A stretch of 51,339 nt of DNA from Deltaproteobacteria bacterium (GCA_016182965.1 JACPFM010000097.1:1-51339), one strand, 5' to 3'. Positions 25,532 to 35,731 are shown, counted from the stretch's first letter. Notes: generated from the sequence alone by a model not told the origin. Numbers and translations are program-made.

Positions 25532-26473
25532 ATGCGTCCGCTCGTCCAGGCCCTCTTGTGTGCTGCGTTGCCGCTGGTCGCGGTCGGCGAACTCGCGCTC
25601 GCCCAGGCGCAGCACGCGAAGGTCCCGACCGACGCCGACTGGGCGGCCGCCGCGTCGGCGGCGAAGGCGGCCAAGAAGCCGGGCGACCTGGTGATCGTGG
25701 CGCCGGCGTGGGCGGGACCGCTCGGCCGCAAGGCCGTCGGCGAGGTCGATCCGACGATGATCGACCTGGCGAGCGTGGCGCGCAGCGATCTCGAGGCGGT
25801 GCCGCGCGTGCTCGAGCTGTCGATCCGCGGGCGCGACGATCCGCAGACGAAGGGCTGGCGCCTCACCGACGAGAAAACGTTCGGCCGCGTGAAGCTCCGC
25901 ACCCTCGAGAACCCGCACCCCGACAAGCTGGTGCGCGATCTGACCGACGCCTTCGGTCCCGAGGCGACGGTCTCGCGCGTCCGCGACGGGGTGCCCGAGG
26001 CGTGCCGCTGGGAGCAGGGCCAGACGCGCATGCCGGGCCTGTTCGGCGGGCCGTCGCCGCCGGTGAACCGCTTCCTCTGCTCGCCGTGGGACGCGGGCTG
26101 GAGCTACGTGGGCGTCACCACGATCACCGATCTGAGCTACACGCCGCGCCGCTGTCTGGCGATGCACCCGACCGACGGCAACGTCACCACGGTCACCTTT
26201 CCGCCGGGCCCCGTCGGCAAGAAGGTCGTGGCCCACGTCGGCATCCACGTGTTCCTCGAGCGCGAGCTCGGCCGGCCGCCCGTGCACGCGCGCGTGTCGA
26301 TCGCCGGCAAGGAGGTCGCCCACGCCCTCCACAAAGACGGCGACGGCTGGCTGCGCTTCGAGGGCTCCACCGCGCAGTGGGCCGGCACCACGCAGCCGGT
26401 GACGCTCGAGACGTGGGTCGACGGCTCGTCGCAGTTCCGCCTCGCGTGCGTCGCCGCGCAGCTCCGAGATTGA
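25532..26473 (+). CDS. Secreted hypothetical protein paired with GT39-like gene
   Basis: 313 residues from ATG 25532. Signal peptide with predicted cleavage after ALA (LVAVGELALA), giving a mature N-terminus QAQHAKVPTD. Then helix AAASAAKAAKKPGDLVIV, a segment similar in style to degradation-of-membrane-enzyme ectodomains (LVRDLTDAFGPEATVSRV), and a beta-rich jelly-roll-like C-terminus (YVGVTTITDLSYTPRRCLA, KKVVAHVGIHVFLEREL, VTLETWVDGSSQFRLAC) with three or four Cys. Ends 1 bp before the glycosyltransferase start. Not a recognised family. A periplasmic partner of the membrane glycosyltransferase is a context-based guess. Confidence 0.72.
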   Translation: MRPLVQALLCAALPLVAVGELALAQAQHAKVPTDADWAAAASAAKAAKKPGDLVIVAPAWAGPLGRKAVGEVDPTMIDLASVARSDLEAVPRVLELSIRGRDDPQTKGWRLTDEKTFGRVKLRTLENPHPDKLVRDLTDAFGPEATVSRVRDGVPEACRWEQGQTRMPGLFGGPSPPVNRFLCSPWDAGWSYVGVTTITDLSYTPRRCLAMHPTDGNVTTVTFPPGPVGKKVVAHVGIHVFLERELGRPPVHARVSIAGKEVAHALHKDGDGWLRFEGSTAQWAGTTQPVTLETWVDGSSQFRLACVAAQLRD

Positions 26474-26474
26474 G

Positions 26475-28385
26475 ATGATCAAGCTGCTGGTGATCGCCGC
26501 CGTCGTGCTCCTCGGCTTCGCCCTCGTCGGCGCGGCGCGCGGCGCGTTCAAGGACGGCTTCCTCGTCCCGCTGCAGCGCGCGTCCGGGCCCAAGGTCTCC
26601 GATCACTTCGTCGCGCTGGCGCTCGCCGCGCTCTACACGGCGATCGTCCTCGCGACCGCGTGGAACCTCGGGTTCATGCGCGACGAGGGCATGTACTTCG
26701 ACGCGTCGAAGTCGTACGCCGGCTGGTTCGAGAAGCTGCTCTCGGCCGACAAGGCCGTCCGCGCGACGGCCTTCGAGAAGGCGGTGGTCGACGCGCACTG
26801 GTCGCCGAACAGCGAGCACCCCTCGCTGATGAAGTCGAGCTTCGCGCTCTCGTGGATCTACCTCTGGAAGACGTGGCCCGAGGGGCTCATCGAGCTCTTC
26901 CACCGCTCGAAGCTCACCTATCCGCTCGCGTGGATGGTCGCGGGCGTCGCGAAGCTCGCGCCGAAGCTCTTCACCGAGGAGAGCGCGTCGTTCCGCTTCC
27001 CGGGCATGGTGGCCGGCGGGCTCATCCTCTATTTCGTCTACCTGTTCGCGTCGGAGGTCGCCGGCCGCGCCGCCGCGATCGCCGCGGTCTTGCTGCAGGC
27101 CGCCCTCCCCCGCCCGTTCTTCGACGCGCACCTCGCCGGGTTCGACGCCGCGGCGACGCTCGCGTGGGTCGCGGTCGCCTACGCGTACTGGCGCGGGCTG
27201 CGGTCGATGGGGTGGGCGATCGGCGCGGGCGTCGTCTGGGGCCTCGCGCTCTTGATGAAGCACAACTCGTGGTTCCTGCCGGTGGTGTTCGTCGTGCACT
27301 ACTCGTGGCTCGCCTACGACGTGCTGCGCGCGAGACCGGGAGGACCGCCGACCTTCGATCGCAGGCTGCGCCGGCTGCCCGTCCCCTGGCCGTTCCTCTT
27401 CATGGGCATGTTCGGCCCGGCGATCTTCGTCTACGGCTGGCCGCGACTGTGGTTCGACACGTGGGCGCGCATCGACTGGTACTTCACGTTCCACGCGCGG
27501 CACGACTACTACAACATCGAGTTCCTCCATCAGACGTACTTCCGGCCGCCGTTCCCCGTGATCATGGTGCCGTTCCTGGTGGCGGCGACGGTGCCGCTGG
27601 CGACGCTGCTCGCCGGCTTCGTCGGCATGGCAGCGCGGTGGCGCGCGATCCTCGCGCCCGCGCTGCCCGGCCGCGTCGCGCACGTCGAAGACGACCGCCG
27701 CACCTCGTTCTTCCTCGTCTTCAACTTCCTCCTGCCCATCGCGATCATCACGCACCCGAAGGTCCCCCACTTCGGCGGCACCAAGCACTGGCACCCTGCC
27801 TACCCGTTCCTCTGCATCTTCGCGGGCATGGGCGTCGTCTGGGTGGGCACGAAGCTCGCCGAGGCGATCGCGCGCCGGCGCGACGCCCTCGCCACGCCGC
27901 GCGCGCCGCTGCTCGCCGCCGCGCTCGTCCTGATCACCGGCTGCGTCGTCGCGCCCGGCGCGCTCGAGACGAAGCGCGCCCACCCGCACGGGCTGACGCA
28001 CTACACCCCGCTCGTCGGCGGCCCGTCCGGCGGCGCCGATCTCGGTCTGACGCGCGGCTTCTGGGGCTACGAGACCGGCGCGATCGTCGGCTGGTTGAAG
28101 CGGCATTTCCCCAACGGCGGGCGCGTCTACGCGAACGACACGTTCCACTCGTCGTGGGAGCAGCTGCGCCTCGACGGGCGGCTGCCGATGAACGTCGAGG
28201 CGGAGTGGTGGAGCGTGCAGAGCTGCGACGTCGCGGTGATCGAGCACGAGCAGCACATGGACGAGGTCGAGCACCAGATCTGGGTCACCTTCGGCACCGT
28301 GACCCCGAAGTACGTGGTGACGCTCGAGGGCGCGCCGACGCTGACGGTCTACGTGAACCCGAAGAGCACGAAGTACGTGCCGTGA
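26475..28385 (+). CDS. GT39/ArnT-like membrane glycosyltransferase
   Basis: 636 residues with about 10-12 hydrophobic segments. Features of GT-C enzymes of the PMT/ArnT kind: an Asp-Glu pair in the first periplasmic loop (NLGFMRDEGMYFD, the DE catalytic region), followed by EHPSLMKSSFAL, which resembles the HPPLxK motif, and long periplasmic loop 1. Later helices include GLILYFVYLFASEVAG and WPFLFMGMFGPAIFVYGWP. The C-terminal soluble part (GRVYANDTFHSSWEQLRLDG and after) is periplasmic. It would transfer a sugar from a polyprenyl-phosphate donor to protein, lipid or glycan. Cotranscribed with the secreted protein upstream. Confidence 0.83.
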   Translation: MIKLLVIAAVVLLGFALVGAARGAFKDGFLVPLQRASGPKVSDHFVALALAALYTAIVLATAWNLGFMRDEGMYFDASKSYAGWFEKLLSADKAVRATAFEKAVVDAHWSPNSEHPSLMKSSFALSWIYLWKTWPEGLIELFHRSKLTYPLAWMVAGVAKLAPKLFTEESASFRFPGMVAGGLILYFVYLFASEVAGRAAAIAAVLLQAALPRPFFDAHLAGFDAAATLAWVAVAYAYWRGLRSMGWAIGAGVVWGLALLMKHNSWFLPVVFVVHYSWLAYDVLRARPGGPPTFDRRLRRLPVPWPFLFMGMFGPAIFVYGWPRLWFDTWARIDWYFTFHARHDYYNIEFLHQTYFRPPFPVIMVPFLVAATVPLATLLAGFVGMAARWRAILAPALPGRVAHVEDDRRTSFFLVFNFLLPIAIITHPKVPHFGGTKHWHPAYPFLCIFAGMGVVWVGTKLAEAIARRRDALATPRAPLLAAALVLITGCVVAPGALETKRAHPHGLTHYTPLVGGPSGGADLGLTRGFWGYETGAIVGWLKRHFPNGGRVYANDTFHSSWEQLRLDGRLPMNVEAEWWSVQSCDVAVIEHEQHMDEVEHQIWVTFGTVTPKYVVTLEGAPTLTVYVNPKSTKYVP

Positions 28386-28388
28386 GAA

Positions 28389-28667
28389 GTCGAGAGTCCA
28401 GGGTCTAGAGTCTAGAGTCTAGAGTCTAGAGCCGGAGAAGTGACCACGACTCCAGACTCCAAATCGGCGTTCGCGATCGCGGGGTACCGCGCCTCTGCCC
28501 GCGCTGCATGCCCGGTCGAACGTCAAACGTCGAAGAGCCGAGAAAGGCCGAGCAATCACCTCTCGTTCGGCCTTTGACCCCACGTGCGCGAGCGGGCTCG
28601 AGCGCCGGCTGTTCGAGCGTCACGACTCCTCAGATTGACTCTAGACTCTAGACTCTAGACTCTAGAC
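28389..28667. repeat. GTCTAGA-heptamer inverted element
   Basis: Fills the convergent gap between stops at 28385 and 28674. Left arm: GTCGAGA, GTCCAGG, then four GTCTAGA (28389-28430). Right arm: four TCTAGAC (28640-28667). The arms are 28-bp perfect complements across a 209-bp loop, which itself contains diverged units (ACTCCAGACTCC near 28450; GTCGAACGTCAAACGTCGAAG near 28514, in parts). Begins 3 bp after one stop codon and ends 6 bp before the other. Confidence 0.9.
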
Positions 28668-28673
28668 AAGTCG

Positions 28674-29324
28674 TCAACGCATACGCGACCAGAACGAGCG
28701 ATCGGCCGAGATCTCCAGGAAGGCGTCCTGAAGGTCCTCGTCGACGTCGGCTTCGCGGGCGATGTCCGCCATCGAGATGACGCCGTGGAGGCGATCGGCC
28801 TCGTCGACCACGCAGACGCGGCGCACCTGGTGCTGCTCCATCTCGGTGAGCACCTCGTCGAGCTGCGCGCGCTCGGGCACCGTCGCGAGATCGGTGCTCA
28901 TCACGTCGGCGGCGCACGCGCGGCGCTGGTCGAGATCGTGCGCGACCACGCGACACACGATGTCGCGATCGGTCACGACGCCGACGAGCCGCTCGCCCTC
29001 GACCACCGGGACGATGCCGCAGTCCTCGGTCACCATGATCCTCGCGATGTCCTGCAGGCTCGCGTCGGGGCCGACCGTCCGCGGGCGCACGGTCATCACG
29101 TCGGCTGCCCGCTTGCGGTAGCTGCGCCACTGTCGGCCGTGGATCCGCTCGTCGGGATCCTCCAGGCCGGCCTCGCTGAAGCGCTCCCAGCCCTCCTCGC
29201 CGAACTCGTCGAGATCGGCCTCCGCGTCGTCGGCGCGCGTGGAGGAGACGCCGCCCCACGCCGGATCGGTGACCGAACGGGGATCGAGCAGCTCGGGGGT
29301 GGAGGGACGCATCATCGCCCCCAT
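28674..29324 (-). CDS. Tandem CBS-domain protein
   Basis: 216 residues from ATG 29324 (alternative ATG 29315). An acidic N-terminus (1-70) precedes two CBS domains: about 75-130 (ADVMTVRPRTVGPDASLQDI, GIVPVVEGERLVGVVTDRDI) and 138-200 (ADVMSTDLATVPERAQLDEV, RRVCVVDEADRLHGVISMADI). Such pairs bind adenine nucleotides or other ligands and usually regulate enzymes or channels; here there is no catalytic domain. The stop codon lies inside a GTCGTCA-like sequence at the border of the heptamer element. The downstream C-terminus ends SADRSFWSRMR. No obvious partner in the neighbourhood; possibly a stress-response sensor like the USP at 30621 (inference). Confidence 0.9.
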   Translation of the reverse strand: MGAMMRPSTPELLDPRSVTDPAWGGVSSTRADDAEADLDEFGEEGWERFSEAGLEDPDERIHGRQWRSYRKRAADVMTVRPRTVGPDASLQDIARIMVTEDCGIVPVVEGERLVGVVTDRDIVCRVVAHDLDQRRACAADVMSTDLATVPERAQLDEVLTEMEQHQVRRVCVVDEADRLHGVISMADIAREADVDEDLQDAFLEISADRSFWSRMR

Positions 29325-29414
29325 CTTGCTGATGGCTTCATGATGGCGTCATCCAGCAAGCGGCGTGCACGCGGGCGCGCCGAAACCGCGCACAGTCCCC
29401 CCGTCGGGCCGCCG

Positions 29415-30035
29415 TCAGGAGACGCTGTGCCGCGACACCCGGTGCTCCGACTCGCGCGGCTTCGGCTCGAGCTGGACGCGCGGCTTGATGTCGCGATCGC
29501 TCCCCTGCACCAGCGCCTCCCGGTCGACAGGCACCTCGTCGGGCCGCCTGCGGTGATCGCTCGGCATCGGTGACATGGGAGTCGCCGGTGCCCCAGCGCC
29601 GGCGCCTGCCTGGCTGGGCGCGCCCTCGGCCTGCGGCGACGGCGTGCGCGAGACAGCGACCGGCGCGTGCGTGCGCAGCTCGCGGTGGACGTCGCCGCCC
29701 TTCGGCTTCGCGGCGACGAACCCGCGCGCCCGCTGCCAGGCGTCGAAGCCGCCCGCCAGCGGCCTCACCTCGCGCCATCCACGCCCGAGCAGCTCGCGCG
29801 CGACCTGCATGCTCGTCTGCTCGTTTGGGCTCGAGCAGTAGACGACGAGCGGGTTTTTCGGGAGCCGCGCCGCGTGCTTCTCGATCTCGTCGGGGGGGAC
29901 GCGCGTGGCTCCGCCGATCAGGGCCTCCGACTCGCTCCACGCGTCACGGTCGCGCACGTCGACGAAGACGAGCTTCTCGCCGCGGTTGATCCTACGCATG
30001 ACCTCGTCGATCGTGATCCGGTCGGGCTGCTGCAT
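29415..30035 (-). CDS. Rhodanese-domain protein with disordered tail
   Basis: 206 residues. The rhodanese domain occupies about 5-105: LVFVDVRDRDAWSESEALIGGA, read in parts, then VVYCSSPNEQTS with catalytic Cys67, and LLGRGWREVRPLAGGFDAWQ. Single-domain rhodaneses move sulfur via a Cys persulfide. The active loop CSSPNEQTS is one residue longer than the common six-residue CxxxxR/S loop, so substrate preference is uncertain. The C-terminal 95 residues are Pro/Ala/Arg-rich and probably disordered. Flanked by 90 bp and 103 bp of sequence in which nothing was recognised. Confidence 0.88.
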   Translation of the reverse strand: MQQPDRITIDEVMRRINRGEKLVFVDVRDRDAWSESEALIGGATRVPPDEIEKHAARLPKNPLVVYCSSPNEQTSMQVARELLGRGWREVRPLAGGFDAWQRARGFVAAKPKGGDVHRELRTHAPVAVSRTPSPQAEGAPSQAGAGAGAPATPMSPMPSDHRRRPDEVPVDREALVQGSDRDIKPRVQLEPKPRESEHRVSRHSVS

Positions 30036-30138
30036 CGGGAGCCTCCTGCTCGATCGAGACGAGCAAGAGGTCTTCCAGCTCGGGCAGCGGGCACGACAGC
30101 CGCGAACCGACGCGCAGCGGACGGCGCGCCCGGCGGGC

Positions 30139-30462
30139 TCAGTAGCCTTCGTCGTAACTGGGGTGCACGCCCGGGATGCAGCGCCTGCCCTCGTGATTCA
30201 TCTCGCCCCTCTTGCATACGCGGGGCGCTGCGTCGGGGTTCGTCTCCCAGGAGCAACGGCAGGGGCCGCCGCCGGCGGTCGCGTCACCTCCCGTCGAGGT
30301 CGCGCTCTCGGCGGGCGCGGCGCTCGGAGTCGGCGCCGTCGTGCTCGCGACCGGCGCCGGCGGACCGCCGCACGCGCCGAGCATCGGCGTGGCCGTGCTG
30401 GTCAACAGCGCGATGCGACGCACGAGCTCGAGATACTTGTGGCGGGTGACGCGGACGCTCAT
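30139..30462 (-). CDS. Small lipoprotein
   Basis: 107 residues. Basic n-region (MSVRVTRHKYLELVRR), short hydrophobic core and lipobox TPMLGAC with Cys31. A Ser/Thr/Ala/Pro linker (about 35-65) leads to a compact C-terminal piece with three Cys (GGGPCRCSWETNPDAAPRVC and GRRCIPGVHPSYDEG). Function unknown. The start is divergent from the USP gene (158 bp between). Confidence 0.72.
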   Translation of the reverse strand: MSVRVTRHKYLELVRRIALLTSTATPMLGACGGPPAPVASTTAPTPSAAPAESATSTGGDATAGGGPCRCSWETNPDAAPRVCKRGEMNHEGRRCIPGVHPSYDEGY

Positions 30463-30620
30463 GGCGAGCTCAGTCTATCCGCTTCGAAGGCAGTCTGCGC
30501 TGGGCGCACGCGCTGCGGACCGCGCAACACGCGCGCCCGGGCGTCCTCCAGGATTTCGCGCAGCCCTCACGAGCCATCGCGCGCGGTGCGCCGCGCACAC
30601 GTCTTGCTGCGAGCCTCTGC

Positions 30621-31148
30621 ATGGTGACCCGAACCCGCCGGTGGATCGTGGGGCTCGACGCGTCCGACCTCGGGTCGCTCGCGTTGCGTGAGGCGCTGCT
30701 CACCGCGCTCGACCGCGGTGGCGAGGTGCACGTGGTGATCGCCCATCAACCGCTCGGCGACGCGACGAACCTCGAGGGCGGCCCTGACGATCCGGCCCTC
30801 GCGCGGCTGGTCGATCGCCTGATGCCGCTGGTCCGCGCGAGCGTCGACGCGCTCGGGCCCGACGCGCCGCCGGTGATGATCCACGGCGTCATCGGCGCGG
30901 CCGCCGAGTCGCTCGTCGTGATCGCGGCCGCCCTCGACGCCGACGCGATCTTCGTCGGGACCCACGGGCGCACCGGTCTGAAGCGCGCGCTGCGCGGATC
31001 GGTGGCCGAGGAGGTCGTGCGCCGCGCGGGGTGCGCGGTGCACGTCGTCCGCGAGCGCCACCACGAGGCCTCCGTCCGCTGGCCCGTCCACCACCAGGAG
31101 CGGGCGGTCCGCGGCCCGATCGTCGGCCCGCAGGCGTTTGGCGGCTGA
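30621..31148 (+). CDS. Universal stress protein (UspA family)
   Basis: 175 residues. A single Usp domain: the first strand WIVGLDASDLGSLALREAL, the central Asp of the nucleotide pocket, and the ATP-binding loop GTHGRTGLKRALRGSVAEEV, which matches G-x2-G-x9-G-S. It is therefore an ATP-binding type. About 35 extra C-terminal residues are His/Arg-rich. Stop 31148 abuts the stop of the NtrC-like regulator on the other strand (0-bp gap). Confidence 0.92.
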   Translation: MVTRTRRWIVGLDASDLGSLALREALLTALDRGGEVHVVIAHQPLGDATNLEGGPDDPALARLVDRLMPLVRASVDALGPDAPPVMIHGVIGAAAESLVVIAAALDADAIFVGTHGRTGLKRALRGSVAEEVVRRAGCAVHVVRERHHEASVRWPVHHQERAVRGPIVGPQAFGG

Positions 31149-32504
<1,356 letters not shown>

Positions 32505-32515
32505 CTGCTCGGGGG

Positions 32516-32547
32516 CTCGTTTCAGCGGGGACTCGTTTCAGCGGGGA
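32516..32547 (-). repeat. 16-bp tandem duplication at the kinase stop
   Basis: CTCGTTTCAGCGGGGA occurs twice in a row (32516-32531, 32532-32547). The kinase stop codon is in the second copy; the first duplicates the same stop within the kinase-regulator spacer. Confidence 0.9.
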
Positions 32548-33923
32548 AGGATGAGCGAGAACCGCGTGCGATCGCCGTCGCGGTGGTAGTCGAGGGTACC
32601 GCCGAGGGCGCGCGCGAGCGAGCGGGAGATGAACAGGCCGAGGCCGGTCCCCTCGCTGCGCGTGGTGAAGAACGGCTCGAAGAGCTCGGCGGCGCGTTCG
32701 GGCGGAACGCCGGGCCCGTCGTCGACGACGGCGACCTCGACGGCGGCGCGACCGCCGCCTGTCGCGCGCTCGGCGATCTCGATCCGGACCTCTCCGGCGC
32801 TCGCTTCGAGGGCGTTGCGCACCAGGTTGTCGACGATCTGCGCGAGCAGATCGGGATCGGTCGCCACCGTCGCGTCGCCCTCGCGCACCACACGGTCGCC
32901 GTACGCCCGCCCGTCGATCAGCGCCCCGAGCGCGACTTCGCTACGGATCTGCGGCTCGCGCCGCGCCGCGCCGAGGATCGTGCGCACCAGCCGATCGAGC
33001 CGCGCGATCTCGCCGAGGCACGCGTCGACGTCCTCGCCCACCTCGGTCGGCAGGCCGGCGGTCCGCTTCATCAGATCGAGCCTCAGCTTCATGCCGGCGA
33101 GCGGGTTGCGGACCTCGTGCGCGACCCCGGCCGCGACGCGCCCGAGCGCGGCGAGGCGTTGCTCGTGCGCGAGCGACTGGGAGAGATCGCGCTCGCGCGC
33201 GTTGGCCTCCGAGAGCCGCTGCGCCATCCGTCGGAGCCCTTCGGCGATGCCGGCGAGCTCCTCGGCGCGGGGGATCTCCACCTTGGCGCCGAGATCGCCG
33301 CCGAGCGCCTCGAGGGAACGATCGAGGTCCTCGGCGCCGCGTCGCAGCGCCATCATCGCGTCGATGGCGATCGCGACCAGGGCGATCGTCGCGAGCGCGA
33401 GCGCCGCGCCGCCGACCTTCCACGGCATCGGGATGCCCTCGCGCGTCTGCACCGGCATCGCCGCCCACGCGCGCGTGCCGCCGGAGGTCGCCACGGCGAT
33501 GACCAGCGTCTCGCCGCGCATGCGGCCGACGCGCGGCACCGTCTTCGACCGCTCCGAGGCGCACGCGGCGTCGACGGCGGCCGCGTGCTCGGGCGGAAGC
33601 TGCACCGGCCGGGCGAGGTCCTGCCGCCCGCGGGGGCGACGCGCCATCGCTGTGCCGCTGCCGTCGCAGAGCCCGGCCATCCCACGACGCGCGCCCGCGA
33701 GCGCGGCGGCCACGCTGCGCTCGAGCGCGCGCCGCGGCTCCTCGTCGCCGCGGGCCGCGACGTCGGCCGCCACCGCCTCGGCCACGTCGCGCAGCGCCGT
33801 CTCCGCCTCCTCGATGCGCGCGGCGTCGCTCGACGCCCAGAGCCGGAAGACCGCGTACACCGCGCCGGTGACGACCGCACCCGAGAGCACGAGCACGAGG
33901 AGGAGGCGGCGGCGGATGGACAT
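32538..33923 (-). CDS. Membrane sensor histidine kinase
   Basis: 461 residues from ATG 33923. First membrane helix about 6-28, periplasmic sensor about 29-170 with a few Cys (GLCDGSG, AACASERS), second helix about 171-192, then a HAMP-like linker. The dimerisation/phosphotransfer helix carries His269 in GVAHEVRNPLAG. ATPase domain: N box DNLVRNALEA, G1 VDDGPGVPPE, G2 GTGLGLFIS. This is the NtrB/ZraS-like architecture that pairs with NtrC-type regulators, and the regulator gene follows immediately. Signal unknown; the periplasmic location suggests an envelope cue. Confidence 0.94.
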   Translation of the reverse strand: MSIRRRLLLVLVLSGAVVTGAVYAVFRLWASSDAARIEEAETALRDVAEAVAADVAARGDEEPRRALERSVAAALAGARRGMAGLCDGSGTAMARRPRGRQDLARPVQLPPEHAAAVDAACASERSKTVPRVGRMRGETLVIAVATSGGTRAWAAMPVQTREGIPMPWKVGGAALALATIALVAIAIDAMMALRRGAEDLDRSLEALGGDLGAKVEIPRAEELAGIAEGLRRMAQRLSEANARERDLSQSLAHEQRLAALGRVAAGVAHEVRNPLAGMKLRLDLMKRTAGLPTEVGEDVDACLGEIARLDRLVRTILGAARREPQIRSEVALGALIDGRAYGDRVVREGDATVATDPDLLAQIVDNLVRNALEASAGEVRIEIAERATGGGRAAVEVAVVDDGPGVPPERAAELFEPFFTTRSEGTGLGLFISRSLARALGGTLDYHRDGDRTRFSLILPR

Positions 33924-34138
33924 GGAACGTATGGCGCTCACGGCGCCCTCGCGGGCCTCGGCGGCGCGACGAACGCCGCCGCGCGTGGGAGGTACTGTAA
34001 CTCGATCTCTCGAGCTCGTTCGGCGCGCGCTGCGGAGCAGCCGTCGCTCCGCCCTATCGGCGCGACCAATGGGCTCTTCCTCGCGCACCTCCGTGAGGCG
34101 CCTGACGCGCCGGATCTCCGTGGGGTACGCTGGAACGC

Positions 34139-34738
34139 GTGGTCTACGGCGACGAGCGCGACTCCTTCCGGATCGGGTCGTATCGCGGCATTCCAGTGTT
34201 CCTCCACTGGACGTGGATTCTCGGCGCGCTGATCGTCCTCGCCGTGGGCAGCTTCGATCTGCTCGCTGCGATCGGCCTCGTGCTCGGCGCGACGCTCGTC
34301 ATCTTCGTGCACGAGCTCGGCCACGCCGCGATCCTGCGTGCGTATCGCGGACGCGTGCTCGCGATCGCGTTCTTCGCGTGGGGCGGCGAGTGCCGCTACG
34401 TCGACGAGGACCTCGACCCGCTGCAGCGTTCCGTCGTCGCGTGGGGAGGAGTGCTCGGTCAAGCGGCGCTGTTCGCGATCGCGTGGATGGTCGTCGGCAC
34501 GCGGAAACGCTTCGGCGTCTCGTTCGTCGACGCGCTCGTGTGGGCGATGCTCGCCATGAACGTGCGGATGATGGTGCTCAACCTCTTGCCCGTGCGCCCG
34601 TTCGACGGTCGACACGCGCTTTCGCTGCCGCTGCAGGTCTTCCGCCGCTATCGCGCACGACGCACGGCGGAAGACACGTTGAAGAACGTTCGGCGAAAGG
34701 GCCACCTTCGGCTCGTCGGGAAGGACGACGCGGGCTGA
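34139..34738 (+). CDS. M50 (site-2-protease-like) membrane metalloprotease
   Basis: 199 residues from a GTG start at 34139. The zinc motif HELGH (58-62) lies in the second hydrophobic segment (ATLVIFVHELGHAAIL). The third-ligand region NLLPVRPFDGRHAL (Asp156) takes the place of the usual N-x-x-P-x-x-P-x-D-G. Four hydrophobic segments and no PDZ or CBS domain make it a minimal core protease. The preceding SYRGIPVFLHWTW is a common M50 N-terminus. Divergent from the two-component genes (215-bp gap). The target could be an anti-sigma factor or a signal peptide; this is unknown. The stop abuts the opposite-strand stop at 34739. Confidence 0.88.
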   Translation: MVYGDERDSFRIGSYRGIPVFLHWTWILGALIVLAVGSFDLLAAIGLVLGATLVIFVHELGHAAILRAYRGRVLAIAFFAWGGECRYVDEDLDPLQRSVVAWGGVLGQAALFAIAWMVVGTRKRFGVSFVDALVWAMLAMNVRMMVLNLLPVRPFDGRHALSLPLQVFRRYRARRTAEDTLKNVRRKGHLRLVGKDDAG

Positions 34739-35392
34739 TCAGAGCGTCTTCACGTCGCCGCTCGGGAGCTTGATCGTCTTGATCACGAGCGAGCGGCCGA
34801 GCGCGTAGTTGCCGCCCTTGCCGGTGACGGTGATGGCGTCGCCCTTCTTGAGCGAGAAGGTGCCGAGGTCCTGGTGGTGGGGCGCCCACGCGGCGGTGCC
34901 GTCGTCGAGGATGATCCCGCGCACCTTGCCCTTGGGGCCGACGAACATGCTGGAGACCTTGCTCGACACCGAGAGGTCGACCATCGCTCCCTGGTTGCCT
35001 TTGCCCTTCCCCTTCCCCTTGCCCTTGCCCTGATGCGCGGTGTCGTCGACGACCACCACGGTCCCCTTGGTGATCTTCGCGCGCACGTAGACCAGCGGCC
35101 CGGCGCCCTTCGTCTTCACCTTGGCCTCGACCTTGATCGCGTCGCCCGCTTTGAGCGAGGTGTCGCGCACCGCGTCGGGGTGGACCATCACGAGGACGCC
35201 GTTGTCGAGGAGGATGGCGCCGATCTTCCCGTCGGGGTGGACGAGGAAGCGGTTGAACTTCGCGTCGACGGTCACCGCCGCGAGCGGCGCCTTGCCCTTG
35301 CCCTTGGCCTCGGCCTCGCCACCGAACGCGAGGACAGGGAGGCCGATCGCCAGCACCGCGAACATCGATCGAAGCCAAGTGCGCATGGTCAT
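34739..35392 (-). CDS. Exported two-repeat beta-rich protein
   Basis: 217 residues with a signal peptide (LAIGLPVLAFGGEAEA). Two homologous modules: about 36-112 (VTVDAKFNRFLVHPDGKIGA, LLDNGVLVMVHPD, LKAGDAIKVEAKV) and about 140-215 (LSVSSKVSSMFVGPKGKVRG, LDDGTAAWAPHHQ, LKKGDAITVTGKG). They are joined by a Gly-Lys repeat (GKGKGKGKGKG, from a GGGCAA-type 6-bp repeat near 35000-35030). The modules look like small OB-like or DUF5666-type beta barrels. Ligand unknown; the Lys-rich linker could bind polyanions. Confidence 0.78.
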   Translation of the reverse strand: MTMRTWLRSMFAVLAIGLPVLAFGGEAEAKGKGKAPLAAVTVDAKFNRFLVHPDGKIGAILLDNGVLVMVHPDAVRDTSLKAGDAIKVEAKVKTKGAGPLVYVRAKITKGTVVVVDDTAHQGKGKGKGKGKGNQGAMVDLSVSSKVSSMFVGPKGKVRGIILDDGTAAWAPHHQDLGTFSLKKGDAITVTGKGGNYALGRSLVIKTIKLPSGDVKTL

Positions 35393-35731
35393 TCTCCTTC
35401 GCGTCCGCGACGCACTGCCGGGACGCGGAGAGCGAGAGCACGACCGATGCCAGCAGGCATCTCCGCAAAATCACGCACGTTCGCGATCGAGCACCCGTCC
35501 TGAATCATGACAGGTGAAGGGATCCATGACGATTGCCGTCGTCGCGAGCCTGGCTTGCGCCACTGCCGCTTCACGTCGCGCCGTCCTGCAGCGGCAACGG
35601 CGAGCGAAGCGAGCGCCAGCACGTACGAGGGCGTGAAGGCCGGGGTTCCATCCCCCGGCCTCGAGGTGCAGTCGGTGCCCCGGCCTTCAGGCCTTCAGGC
35701 CGGGGGAAGCATCTCGATCCCCTGGGACCGC
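35393..35731. other. Intergenic region with GGCCGGGG palindromes
   Basis: 339 bp between two minus-strand genes, without a gene. It contains 35638-35660 (GGCCGGGG, loop, CCCCGGCC) and 35679-35706 (CCCCGGCC, then a direct repeat GGCCTTCA twice, then GGCCGGGG). The two adjacent strong hairpins lie just 3' of the giant TPR gene's stop and may terminate it. They do not share the 7-bp period of the GTC-heptamer family. Confidence 0.7.

Noticed and set aside
28389..28667. CRISPR-like array.
   Set aside because: Units are 7 bp with no spacers, and arms are inverted to each other; no cas genes nearby.
30590..30620. Possible sigma-54 promoter (CTTGCTGCG before the USP gene) for the nearby NtrC-type regulator.
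   Set aside because: The -24 GG is missing and the site would sit about 11 bp from the start codon.
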